Below, piece by piece: positions 31,570 through 39,306 of a DNA stretch of 64,000 nucleotides. This DNA is from Egicoccus halophilus. Its GTDB lineage: Bacteria; Actinomycetota; Nitriliruptoria; Nitriliruptorales; Nitriliruptoraceae. The notes under the pieces are model-generated. The model saw only the letters and a program-made list of their open reading frames with translations. It was not told where the DNA came from and did no database searches. Made by a program: the position numbers and the translations under genes. The stretch spans positions 868,001 to 932,000 of the forward strand of contig NZ_CP036250.1 of NCBI RefSeq assembly GCF_004300825.1, written 5' to 3'. The stretch's first letter is position 1. Each line of letters opens with the position of its first letter.

Positions 31570-32760
31570 TCAGCCCTCGTCGCCGTCGACGGCACCGTCG
31601 GGGGCGGGGCGGTCGAGGCCGCCCGCCGCCACGTAGGCCTCCCACAGCGGGGTCGCGAGCACCTCGGCCTGCCACGGCCGCAGTCCGACCGACGCGCACA
31701 GCTCGCCGCCGTCGCCGGGGGCGCCGGCGACGGCCCGCCACAGCGGCTTGGACGGGCACAGCACGCCGGCGTCGATGCCGAGTTCCTCGGCCACGGCGGA
31801 ACGTGCCTTGCGCAGCTGGTCGTAGAGGTCACGGTCGCGGTCCGTCCAGCGACGGCCCGAGGACTCGCGGAGGACGGGTGGGCCTGCCTGCCCGCGCTCG
31901 ACGGCGGCGAACAGGGCCTCGCCGTGCCGGCGCAGCAGGTTGCGACGACGCTGGCTGCGGCGTACCAGCTGCGGCATGGTGCGCGGTGGTTCGGTCGCGA
32001 TCGACCGCAGGACGTCGTCGTGGACCAGCCGGTTGGGGGCGATGTCGTGCTCCCGCGCGAGTCGCTCGCGCTCCTGCCAGACCTCGCGCAGGACGGCGCG
32101 CTGCTCGCCCGACAGGCGGCCGGCGCCCTTGACGCGGGTCCAGTCGCGGGCGTCCTGCCGGGAGCGGTCGATCGTGGCCGCGAGCTCCTGCTCGTACCAG
32201 GAGCTGCGCCCGCTGTCCGCCAGCCGCTGCGCCAGGCGCTGCCACAACTGTGGGAGGTGCACCACGTCACCGGCGGCGTAGGCCGCCATGCCGTCCGAGA
32301 GGGGACGCTCTTCCCAGTCGGCGCGCTGGTAGGCCTCCTTGTCGGCGGTGAGCTCGACCTCGAGCACCTCGGCCAGCAACGCGCTCAGGCCGGTCGGCAG
32401 CCCCAGCACCGACGCCGCGACGGCCGTGTCGGCCACCCGCGGGGGACGGATCGCCTTGGCGGCCAACGGTTCGAAGTCGTTCTCCAACGCATGGAGCACG
32501 ACGAGTCGGTCCCCGGCGGCCAGGAAGTCGTCGACGTCGGGCAGGGCGCCGAGCGTCACCCCGTCGAGCAGCAGGCAGTGCCCCGGCACCCCGATCTGGA
32601 TCAGCGCGGCCCGCCGGTAGTAGCGGTCCGCGTCGGCCCGCTCGACGTCGACGCCGAGCACGGGTGCGTCCAGCGCCGTCAGCGCGTCGGACACGTCCGC
32701 GGCGGTGTCGACGAAGTGCACGCGCAGGCCGTCGTCGACCCTCGACCCGCCGCTGCCCAT
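31570..32760 (-). CDS. rnd: Ribonuclease D-like 3'-5' exonuclease
   Basis: 396 aa. DEDD exonuclease domain: VLGVDVERADADRYYRRAAL (exo I; Glu and Asp), VLHALENDFEPL (exo II), and YAAGDVVHLPQLW (exo III). Two HRDC-like helical domains follow (RDWTRVKGAGRLSGEQRAV; RDRDLYDQLRKARSAVAEEL). Trims structured RNA 3' ends. ATG at 32760 with CAGGGAGCATCC; TAGCCT -10 at 32794-32789. Converges on ispH. Confidence 0.93.
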   Translation of the reverse strand: MGSGGSRVDDGLRVHFVDTAADVSDALTALDAPVLGVDVERADADRYYRRAALIQIGVPGHCLLLDGVTLGALPDVDDFLAAGDRLVVLHALENDFEPLAAKAIRPPRVADTAVAASVLGLPTGLSALLAEVLEVELTADKEAYQRADWEERPLSDGMAAYAAGDVVHLPQLWQRLAQRLADSGRSSWYEQELAATIDRSRQDARDWTRVKGAGRLSGEQRAVLREVWQERERLAREHDIAPNRLVHDDVLRSIATEPPRTMPQLVRRSQRRRNLLRRHGEALFAAVERGQAGPPVLRESSGRRWTDRDRDLYDQLRKARSAVAEELGIDAGVLCPSKPLWRAVAGAPGDGGELCASVGLRPWQAEVLATPLWEAYVAAGGLDRPAPDGAVDGDEG

Positions 32761-32944
32761 GGATGCTCCCTGCCGTGTCCGACCCGCAAGGCTAGCCGCG
32801 CCGGGGGACCGGGCCGTGCTGTGGCACGATGCCCGGTGCCCGCGGCCCGCGGGTCGTCGCACGTACCTCGGCGGGACGTCGGCAGCACGTCGGCAGCGCG
32901 TCGGCGGTCCCGATGCGGCGTCGTCCTCGTGAACAGGAGCTGTC

Positions 32945-33826
32945 GTGGCCCGGGTTCCGACCCTGCTGTGCGTCCATCCCCATCCCGACGACGAGTCGAT
33001 CGCCTGTGGCGGGTTGCTCGCCCGCACGGTCGACGACGGGCGTCGTGCCGTCGTGGTGACGTGCACGGGCGGCGAGGAGGGCGAGAACCTGGCGGGGATC
33101 GACCTCGGTGGCGAGGACCTGGTCGCTCACCGGCGCCGCGAACTGGCCGCGGCGCTCGACGCCCTGGGCGTCCGCGAGCACCACCGGCTCGGGTACCGCG
33201 ACAGTGGGATGGCCGGCAGTGCCGCCAACGACCATCCCGACAGCTTCCACCGCGCCGACCTCGACGAGGCCGCAGCACGCCTGGCTGCCGTCGTACGGCA
33301 GGTGCGGCCGCACGTGGTCGTCTCCGACGACGAGCGCGGCACCTACGGCCATCCCGACCACGTCAAGGCCCACGCCGTCACCGTGCGGGCGGTGACGCTG
33401 GCGGCCGACGCCGAGGCCGACGTGCCGGGTGAGCCGTGGCAGGTCCCCAAGCGCTACGTGCACGCCTTCGGGCAGCAGCGACTGCTGCGGATGCACCGGG
33501 CGCTGCTCGGTGCGGGACTGGCGTCGCCGTTCGGGGAACACGAGGTGGCCGACGCCGCGGAGCTGCCGTTCGGGGTCCCCGACGAGGCGGTCACGGCCGA
33601 GATCGACATCACGCGGTGGCTGGCACGCAAGCGGGCGGCGATGGCGGCGCACCGGACGCAGATCGGTGAGGGCAGCTTCTTCCTCAACACCCCCGATGCC
33701 GCGGTGGTCGACGCGTTCGCGCTCGAACAGTACGTCCTCGAGGACGGGACGCCGCCGGACGAGCGGCCGGAGACGGACCTGTTCGTCGGCATCGAGGGCG
33801 CCGGTGGGTCCCCGGACGCTGGCTAG
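32945..33826 (+). CDS. LmbE/PIG-L-type N-deacetylase (MshB/Mca-like)
   Basis: 293 aa. Zn-binding AHPDDE-type motif VHPHPDDESIACGG at the N-terminus, TCTGGEEGEN, and the third ligand region YGHPDHVKAHAV. In Actinobacteria this size and motif set are typical of MshB (mycothiol synthesis) or Mca (mycothiol S-conjugate amidase); which one cannot be told. GTG at 32945 with AGGAGCTGTC. It supports a mycothiol-using host. Confidence 0.9.
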   Translation: MARVPTLLCVHPHPDDESIACGGLLARTVDDGRRAVVVTCTGGEEGENLAGIDLGGEDLVAHRRRELAAALDALGVREHHRLGYRDSGMAGSAANDHPDSFHRADLDEAAARLAAVVRQVRPHVVVSDDERGTYGHPDHVKAHAVTVRAVTLAADAEADVPGEPWQVPKRYVHAFGQQRLLRMHRALLGAGLASPFGEHEVADAAELPFGVPDEAVTAEIDITRWLARKRAAMAAHRTQIGEGSFFLNTPDAAVVDAFALEQYVLEDGTPPDERPETDLFVGIEGAGGSPDAG

Positions 33827-33836
33827 GGTGGGGCAG

Positions 33837-33893
33837 ATGCCCGAAGCCCGTCGACCAGGACCTGGGATGTGGCCGACCCTCAGCCGCCGCTGA
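33837..33893 (+). CDS. Possible 18-aa leaderless leader peptide
   Basis: TAGGGT (33824-33829, overlapping the LmbE stop) is followed after 7 bases by an ATG that opens an 18-codon frame (MPEARRPGPGMWPTLSRR). It ends 25 bp inside the flavin reductase gene in another frame. The promoter hexamer could be chance, because TAG is also the stop codon. Confidence 0.25.
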   Translation: MPEARRPGPGMWPTLSRR

Positions 33894-34396
33894 CGCCGCC
33901 GCGACGTGATGCCGTCGATCCGGGGAACGAGTTCCGGACGGTGCTCGGCCGGTTCGCGACCGGTGTCAGCGTGATGACGACCGTCGTCGACGCCGTCCCG
34001 CACGGGATGACCGCCAACGCGGTCTCCTCGGTGTCGCTCGAGCCGAAACTCGTGCTCGTCTGCGTGGAGCGTGGCGCCGTCATGGCCGAACGGGTCCGGG
34101 ACGCGGCCGCGTTCGCGCTGACCTTCCTGGCCGCGGACCAGGCGGCGCTGTCGGCCTGGTTCGCCGACCCGGGCCGGCCCGACACGGACCAGTTCGCCGA
34201 CGTCGGTCACACCACCGCGGTCACCGGGGCGCCGGTGCTCGACGGTGGCGTCGGGTGGGTCGACTGTCGGCTGGCGGCCGTCCACGTCGCGGGCGACCAC
34301 GACATCGTCGTCGGCGAGGTCGTCGACCTGGGCGTCGGTCCGGCCGGCGACCCGCTGCTGTACTACGCCTCCGACTACCGCCGGCTGCAGGGGTGA
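33869..34396 (+). CDS. Flavin reductase-domain protein
   Basis: 175 aa. FMN-binding split barrel of the flavin-reductase-like type: FRTVLGRFATGVSVMTTV, HGMTANAVSSVSLEPKLVLV and later GVGWVDCRLAAVHVAGDHDIVVG. It is the size of the small component of two-component monooxygenases, but no oxygenase partner is adjacent. The GTG at 33869 is the best start. It is followed after 3 bp by the YjbQ-type gene. Confidence 0.88.
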   Translation: MADPQPPLTPPRRDAVDPGNEFRTVLGRFATGVSVMTTVVDAVPHGMTANAVSSVSLEPKLVLVCVERGAVMAERVRDAAAFALTFLAADQAALSAWFADPGRPDTDQFADVGHTTAVTGAPVLDGGVGWVDCRLAAVHVAGDHDIVVGEVVDLGVGPAGDPLLYYASDYRRLQG

Positions 34397-34399
34397 GAC

Positions 34400-34804
34400 G
34401 TGCGCACCACCGAAGTGACGCTGCACACCGGTGACCGACGGATCACCGACGTGACCGACGCGTGTGCGGCCTTCGCAGCCGACGTCGGCGGCGACGGCCT
34501 GCTGCACGTGTTCCTGCCCCACGCCACCGCCGGGCTGGCCCTGCTGGAGACCGGCGCCGGCTCCGACGACGACCTCGCGGGGCACCTCGACACGTTGCTG
34601 CCGCGCGACGAGCGCTGGCGGCACCGTCACGGCAGCCCCGGGCACGGGGCCGACCACGTGCTGCCGGCGTTCATCAGCCCGAGCCTGAGCGTGCCGGTCG
34701 ACGACGGGCGGCTGGCGCTGGGCACCTGGCAGAGCATCGTGGTGGTCGACGCCAACGCGGACAACCCGCGTCGCACGTTGCGACTGTCGCTGCTGGCGGG
34801 TTGA
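34400..34804 (+). CDS. YjbQ/UPF0047-family protein
   Basis: 134 aa. The family pattern is intact: GLLHVFLPHATAGLALLET (about 32-50), then GHGADHVLPAFISPSLSVPV and a C-terminal LGTWQSIVVVDAN. Members form beta-barrel trimers with a His/Cys metal-like site and weak thiamine-phosphate synthase activity in some reports; physiological role uncertain. GTG start 3 bp after the flavin reductase, so co-expressed. Confidence 0.9.
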   Translation: MRTTEVTLHTGDRRITDVTDACAAFAADVGGDGLLHVFLPHATAGLALLETGAGSDDDLAGHLDTLLPRDERWRHRHGSPGHGADHVLPAFISPSLSVPVDDGRLALGTWQSIVVVDANADNPRRTLRLSLLAG

Positions 34805-34810
34805 GCCGCA

Positions 34811-34839
34811 CCGGCGGCGGCGGCGCGCGCCGCCGCCGG
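34811..34839. terminator. 12-bp GC hairpin between converging genes
   Basis: CCGGCGGCGGCG (34811-34822), loop GCGCG, exact complement (34828-34839), 6 bp after the YjbQ stop and 42 bp before the converging gene end. Likely serves both strands. Confidence 0.75.
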
Positions 34840-34881
34840 ACCCGGTCGGTCGAGCCGAGCCGAGCCGAGCATGCGTGCGTC

Positions 34882-35577
34882 TCAGGGCCCCTGACGCCGG
34901 CGCAGCAGCCAGATCGCCGCGGCTGCAGCGATCGCGACGCCGGCCAGCACGGCCTGGCCGGGATCGACCGCCAGCTCGACGTCGGTCGCCGGCGCCAGCA
35001 CCTCGAGGCGGTCGGCACGCACGCTCAACCCGCCACCGTCGGCCGGGTCCTGGCGGTGCACGACGCCGGTGACCAGGACGACGTCGCCGCGGCGGTCCGC
35101 TCGTCCCGCGACCAGGCCGTCGGGCAGGTCGTCGGGCAACCAGACGGCCAGACCCTGGTTGCCGCCGCGACGCTCGGTGTGGCTGCCGAGCGGCCCGGTG
35201 ACGAGCGCGTAGTCGTCGTCGTTGACCTGCACCCAGGCGCCGCCGTCGCGACGCAGCAGATCGCCGACCAGTTCGCCGGCGTAGGTCACCCGGCGGCCGT
35301 CGAAGGCCGCGGGACAGGCCGTCACCATCGCCGAGGTGACCCGCCCGTCGGGGTCGAAGCGTTCGGCGAGTTGCTCGGCGGGCAGGGTGTCGAGTTGCTC
35401 GCGTTCGCAGCGCACGACCTCGCCGGCCTCGGCCGGCAGGCCGGCGCGCAGGTCGAGGGCGGGGTCGGGCGTGCGCGCGACCGTGGTGTCGAGCAGTTGC
35501 AGTCCGACGACGAGGACGATCAGGAAGACGACCGGGGCGATCAGCAGTCGGCCGGCGGGGCCGCGTCCGCGCACCAT
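34882..35577 (-). CDS. Membrane-anchored TrkH-associated protein B (unrecognised external domain)
   Basis: 231 aa, paralogue of the protein at 26756. Helix 1 at about 11-29 (LIAPVVFLIVLVVGLQLL), external domain, helix 2 near the C-terminus (AVLAGVAIAAAAAIWLL) ending RRRQGP. Shared blocks: ACPAAFDGRRVTY, WVQVNDDDYAL, VWLPD and DGGG; the two Cys are kept (VVRCERE, TACPAAF). The linkers differ widely while the core is nearly the same, so the core is under selection. ATG overlaps the TrkH-B stop by one base (TGATG). Confidence 0.85.
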   Translation of the reverse strand: MVRGRGPAGRLLIAPVVFLIVLVVGLQLLDTTVARTPDPALDLRAGLPAEAGEVVRCEREQLDTLPAEQLAERFDPDGRVTSAMVTACPAAFDGRRVTYAGELVGDLLRRDGGAWVQVNDDDYALVTGPLGSHTERRGGNQGLAVWLPDDLPDGLVAGRADRRGDVVLVTGVVHRQDPADGGGLSVRADRLEVLAPATDVELAVDPGQAVLAGVAIAAAAAIWLLRRRQGP

Positions 35578-37085
35578 CAGCGTCGCCTCCCGACCAGGGA
35601 GACGCCGTAGCCGACCAGCGCGAACGCCGCCATGAACTCCAGCCGGCCGAGCCACATCTGCAACAGGTAGGTGACCTGGAGACCGCGCGGCATGTCGGGT
35701 CCCGTGATGCCGACCGACAGCCCGACGTTGGCCGCCGCCGAGACCGACTCGAAGATGGTCTCGGTGACCTCCCACTGCCCGTAGAGCAGACCGACCAGCG
35801 CCCCGGCGAGATAGGTCAGCACGTACAGCAGCAGCACCGTGGTGGCCGCGATCAGCGCCGGCGGCTGCAGGATGCGCCGCTTGCCCGAGTGGTAGGTCGC
35901 CACGGTCACGGCCGACTCGGGGCGCAGCAGGCGCTCGACCTCTCGCAGCAGGCCCTTGACCGTCAGCCCGATGCGCAGGGCCTTGATGCCGCCGGCCGTC
36001 GATCCGGCCATGCCACCGAGGGCCATCACGGCGACCACGGCTGCCGGGGCGAGCACGCCCCAGTCGGTGACGTACAGGGTGCCGGCGTTGACGGCGAAGC
36101 CCGTCCCGGAGTGCGCCGAGAGCATGGTGAAGAAGCCCTTGCGGAACAGCCCCGCGGTCCCGGTGTAGGTCCCCGCCCTCGCCAGCCCGTACAGGGCCAG
36201 GACGCTGAAGGCGGCCAGGGTGAGCGTGATCGTGCGCACCTCGAGGTTGCGCAGCAACTCCCGGTGGCGCCCGTTCCACAACGCGTAGTGCAGGGCGAAC
36301 GACATGGTGCCGGCCACCATCAGCACCATGACGACCGACTCGACCCCGAGCGAGTGGTAGTAGGCGATCGAGCTCGAGTACGGCGAGAACCCCCCGGTGT
36401 CGAAGGCGGCGAAGAAGATGTTGACCGCGTGCCACAGGCCACGCCACCCGCCGAGGCCGGCCGCGCTCATCGCCGCGAACAACGCCAGCGTGCCGGCCAG
36501 CAGGTAGGCACCGGCGATGAGGTAGATGAAGCGGGCCGTGCGCACGACGCTGGGAACGATGCGCTCGTCGCGGCCCTCGGCGACGTAGAGCGTGCCGATC
36601 TGCGCGCCACCGGCGGTGAACAGCGACAGCGCCACGATCACGATGCCCTGCCCGCCGGCGAAGTGCGTCAGGTGCCGGTAGAAGTTCATCGAGTACGACA
36701 GGTGGTCGACGTCCTGCACCACCGACAACCCGGAGGTGGTCAGGCCCGACATCGCCTCGAACCAGGCGTCGAGGAAGTCACCGAAGTGTCCCGAGAGGAA
36801 CAGCGGCACGGCGGCCAGCAGGGATCCGACCAGCCAGGCCAGGGCGACCACGACCGTGCCGTGGGCCCAGGTCAGTGAAGCGCGGGTCTGCAGCCGCCAC
36901 TCGGCCATCTGCCACACGACCGCGGCGATGCCCACTCCCGCCAGCAGGGCGGTGGCCGAGTCCCACTCCCCGAGCGGGACGGCGACCAGCAACGGCAGCG
37001 CCATCATCAACGCCAGCGCCATGGCGATCTTGCCGAGGTAGAAGCCGATGATGCGCAGGTCACGGCCGTCGGGGCGCAGGGACAC
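35577..37085 (-). CDS. TrkH-family potassium uptake membrane subunit, copy B
   Basis: 502 aa, closely similar to copy A along its length (RPDGRDLRIIGFYLGKIAMA against RPGADDLRLIGYYLGKVLLG). Filter segments are LTTSGLSVV, FDTGGFSPY, AHSGTGFAVN and SAAANVGLSVG. No TrkA gene is adjacent, so it may borrow the RCK pair at 29124-30477 or work without it. GTG start at 37085, 7 bp after the 45-aa gene. Confidence 0.95.
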   Translation of the reverse strand: MSLRPDGRDLRIIGFYLGKIAMALALMMALPLLVAVPLGEWDSATALLAGVGIAAVVWQMAEWRLQTRASLTWAHGTVVVALAWLVGSLLAAVPLFLSGHFGDFLDAWFEAMSGLTTSGLSVVQDVDHLSYSMNFYRHLTHFAGGQGIVIVALSLFTAGGAQIGTLYVAEGRDERIVPSVVRTARFIYLIAGAYLLAGTLALFAAMSAAGLGGWRGLWHAVNIFFAAFDTGGFSPYSSSIAYYHSLGVESVVMVLMVAGTMSFALHYALWNGRHRELLRNLEVRTITLTLAAFSVLALYGLARAGTYTGTAGLFRKGFFTMLSAHSGTGFAVNAGTLYVTDWGVLAPAAVVAVMALGGMAGSTAGGIKALRIGLTVKGLLREVERLLRPESAVTVATYHSGKRRILQPPALIAATTVLLLYVLTYLAGALVGLLYGQWEVTETIFESVSAAANVGLSVGITGPDMPRGLQVTYLLQMWLGRLEFMAAFALVGYGVSLVGRRR

Positions 37086-37092
37086 GGGTGCT

Positions 37093-37230
37093 TCAGCGCA
37101 GCCCGGCCGCGAGCGCGGCCACGCCCAACGCCACGAGGCCGAGCACCGCGGTGGCGGCGACGACCAACGCGATGCCGGTCACCGCGCCCCGCCAACCGGC
37201 GGACGCACTACGGGAGGTGGCGGGATGCAC
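37093..37230 (-). CDS. 45-aa one-helix membrane protein of TrkH cassette B
   Basis: GTG at 37230 to TGA at 37093. Same length and place as the protein at 28990: polar basic start (MHPATSRSASAGWRG), then one hydrophobic helix (GIALVVAATAVLGLVALGVA and on). GI-L-VA and GVAAL are shared with copy A. Upstream Shine-Dalgarno is weak. Conservation of the position next to both TrkH genes is the main support. Confidence 0.7.
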   Translation of the reverse strand: MHPATSRSASAGWRGAVTGIALVVAATAVLGLVALGVAALAAGLR

Positions 37231-37323
37231 GGCAGACCTGTCTGGGGGACGGCGGGACGGCGGTGTCGTCGCCCGACCCGTCCGACCGCGACGAGCAGCG
37301 CAGTGTGACCGATCGCGTGCGGC

Positions 37324-37950
37324 TCAGTGCGGCGTGCCGAACAGCCGGTCGCCGAAGTCGCCCAGTCCCGGGTCGATGTAGCCGTTCTCGTCCAGTCGCG
37401 GGTCGATCGCGGCGGTCACGATCCGTACCCCGGGGTTCTCGTCGAGGATGCGGTCCACCCCCTGCCGGGTGGCCACGACGGACAGCACGGTGACCTGCTC
37501 GGCGCCTTCGGCGTCGAGGGCCTTGACCGCGTCGGAGGCCGAGCCGCCGGTGGCCAGCATCGGTTCGAGCACGAGCACCCACGCACCGTCGAGCGGTGGC
37601 ACCTTGAAGTAGTAGCGGCGGGCCTGGAGGGTGGCCGCGTCACGCTCCAGCCCGATCATGCCCACGAGCGCGGTCGGCAGGACGTCGTGGACACCGGCCA
37701 GCAACCCGAGGCCGGCACGCAGGACCGGGACCGCGACGATGGTGCGACCCGGTCCGTTCGCCGGCGAGGGTCCCAACGGCGTCTGCACGGTCGAGGTGGC
37801 ACCCGGCAGGTCCGCCACCGCCCGCAGCGCCAGCATCGACCCGAGGCGCTGCGCATGATGCCGGAAGTGCTCCGGCGTCGTGCGCTCGTCGCGCAACGAG
37901 GCGAGCTGGATGCCAGCGACCGGGTCGTCGAGGACGGTGACTGCGGACAC
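37324..37950 (-). CDS. upp: Uracil phosphoribosyltransferase
   Basis: 208 aa from the GTG at 37950, with AGGAGTGCCCC before it; the frame extends further upstream but without family similarity. Converts uracil and PRPP to UMP. VPVLRAGLGLLAGVHDVLP is the UPRT hood/active-site block; the PRPP loop is LVLEPMLATGGSASDAVKAL (about 124-143); the C-terminus IDPRLDENGYIDPGLGDFGDR is diagnostic. Confidence 0.96.
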   Translation of the reverse strand: MSAVTVLDDPVAGIQLASLRDERTTPEHFRHHAQRLGSMLALRAVADLPGATSTVQTPLGPSPANGPGRTIVAVPVLRAGLGLLAGVHDVLPTALVGMIGLERDAATLQARRYYFKVPPLDGAWVLVLEPMLATGGSASDAVKALDAEGAEQVTVLSVVATRQGVDRILDENPGVRIVTAAIDPRLDENGYIDPGLGDFGDRLFGTPH

Positions 37951-38001
37951 GGGGCACTCCTGCACGGATCGCTTCGCGGCCGTCGTGGGTACGGCCGCCG
38001 G

Positions 38002-38007
38002 TAGCCT
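38002..38007 (+). promoter_or_regulatory. -10 hexamer TAGCCT upstream of BMP-type lipoprotein
   Basis: TAGCCT 39 bp before the ATG at 38047, in the divergent gap with upp. Confidence 0.45.
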
Positions 38008-38046
38008 ACGCGTGTCCGAGGCGCTGCCAACTGCGTGGGGACGTCG

Positions 38047-39252
38047 ATGAGGGTGCGCCGGCGGTCGACCGGCCGCCGGGTGCGGATCGCCGGTTGGCTG
38101 CGGCTGGTCGGTCTGGCGGCGCTCGCGGTCGTGCTCGGCCCCGCCGGCTGCACCGGCCCTCAGCCGGAGCCGGTGCCCGTCCCGGCACCCGAGCCGCCTC
38201 CCGCCCCGACCGCCGCGGGCCTGCGAGCGGCGGTGGTGGTGCCACCCGTCGCGGGGCCGGGGGACCCGCAGGCGGCGCAGCTGCGGGCGCTGGGCAACGT
38301 GTCGGCCCACCGGCTGCCCGACGGGGTCGGTGAGCTGCGCATGGTGACGCCGGACGGACCTGCGTTCGTCGGGGACCTCGCGCGGCTGTTCGCCCGGCGG
38401 GGCACGGACCTGGTGTGTCTGGTCGGTGACGACGGGGGGCGGCTGGCGACCGAGCTGGCCGAGCGCCATCCCCGCACCCGGTTCTGTGTCGTGCCGGCCA
38501 CGGCGGCCCCCGGCGCCGACCGCCCCGACGGCGTCTGGCTCGTCGACGTGCGCTTCGAGGAGCTGGGCCACCTGGTGGGTGTGGCCGCCGCGGCCGCCGC
38601 CGGGGACGGCGCCGTGGCGGCCGTCCTGGCTCCGGACCGGGTCGGGATGCCACGGTTCCGGGCGGGCCTGCGGGCGGGCGTGGGTGGGACCGAGCTGCAC
38701 GAGTCGTTCCCGACGTCCGCCGCCGCGGCCGCCGACGCCGTCGCGCAGGCGGCGGCCGAGGGAGCGTCGGTGCTGGTGCTCGACGTCGGGTGGCAGACCG
38801 ATGCGTTGCTCGCCACCGCGCGGGACGCGGGCCTGCGGCTGTCGGCACCGATGGAGGCGCTGGCGGGGGAGCGGTTCGAGGCGTCGACGGTGCTGGCGTG
38901 GTCGGTGCGCTGGCAGCCGATCCTGCTCCCGGTGGTCGAAGCGGTCGTCGCCGACGAGGTCGAGACCGAGTGGGACCTCGGCCTGGTCGACGACGTGTTC
39001 GTGCTCACCCCCGGGCCGCTCGCCGAGCGCGACCCCCTGGACGCGGCGTACGTCGAACTGCGCGACGGTGTGCGGTCCGCGATCCCCGGCGCGCCGGCGC
39101 GTGCGGGCGACCCGGCCGCCCCGGAGGGGACCGACCCCCCGACCGAGGGGACCGACCCCCCGACCGAGGGGACCGACCCCCCGACCGAGGGGACCGACCC
39201 CCCGACGGAGGGGGCCGACCCCCCGACGGAGGTGGGCGACGACGGCGGCTAG
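38047..39252 (+). CDS. BMP/Med-like substrate-binding lipoprotein with heptapeptide tail
   Basis: 401 aa from the ATG at 38047 (a GTG at 38035 is also possible). Lipoprotein signal ends VLGPAGCTGPQ. The middle resembles periplasmic-binding fold of the basic-membrane-protein type (DLVCLVGDDGGRLATELAE, VAAVLAPDRVGMPRFRAGLRAG, GASVLVLDVGWQTDALLATA). The C-terminus has five tandem heptads (EGTDPPT). Near upp, so nucleoside binding is plausible, but no ABC permease is adjacent; the fold call is moderate. Confidence 0.7.
   Translation: MRVRRRSTGRRVRIAGWLRLVGLAALAVVLGPAGCTGPQPEPVPVPAPEPPPAPTAAGLRAAVVVPPVAGPGDPQAAQLRALGNVSAHRLPDGVGELRMVTPDGPAFVGDLARLFARRGTDLVCLVGDDGGRLATELAERHPRTRFCVVPATAAPGADRPDGVWLVDVRFEELGHLVGVAAAAAAGDGAVAAVLAPDRVGMPRFRAGLRAGVGGTELHESFPTSAAAAADAVAQAAAEGASVLVLDVGWQTDALLATARDAGLRLSAPMEALAGERFEASTVLAWSVRWQPILLPVVEAVVADEVETEWDLGLVDDVFVLTPGPLAERDPLDAAYVELRDGVRSAIPGAPARAGDPAAPEGTDPPTEGTDPPTEGTDPPTEGTDPPTEGADPPTEVGDDGG
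39124..39228 (+). repeat. Five 21-bp in-frame tandem repeats in the BMP-type lipoprotein gene
   Basis: Unit GAGGGGACCGACCCCCCGACC (with minor changes in the last two), encoding EGTDPPT five times near the C-terminus. Such arrays change copy number by slippage, and here would alter tail length. Confidence 0.9.
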
Positions 39253-39306
39253 GGACCGCCTACGATGCGGCCTTCCGCCGCCTGCTCCCAAGCTCCTGAG
39301 GCTCTC

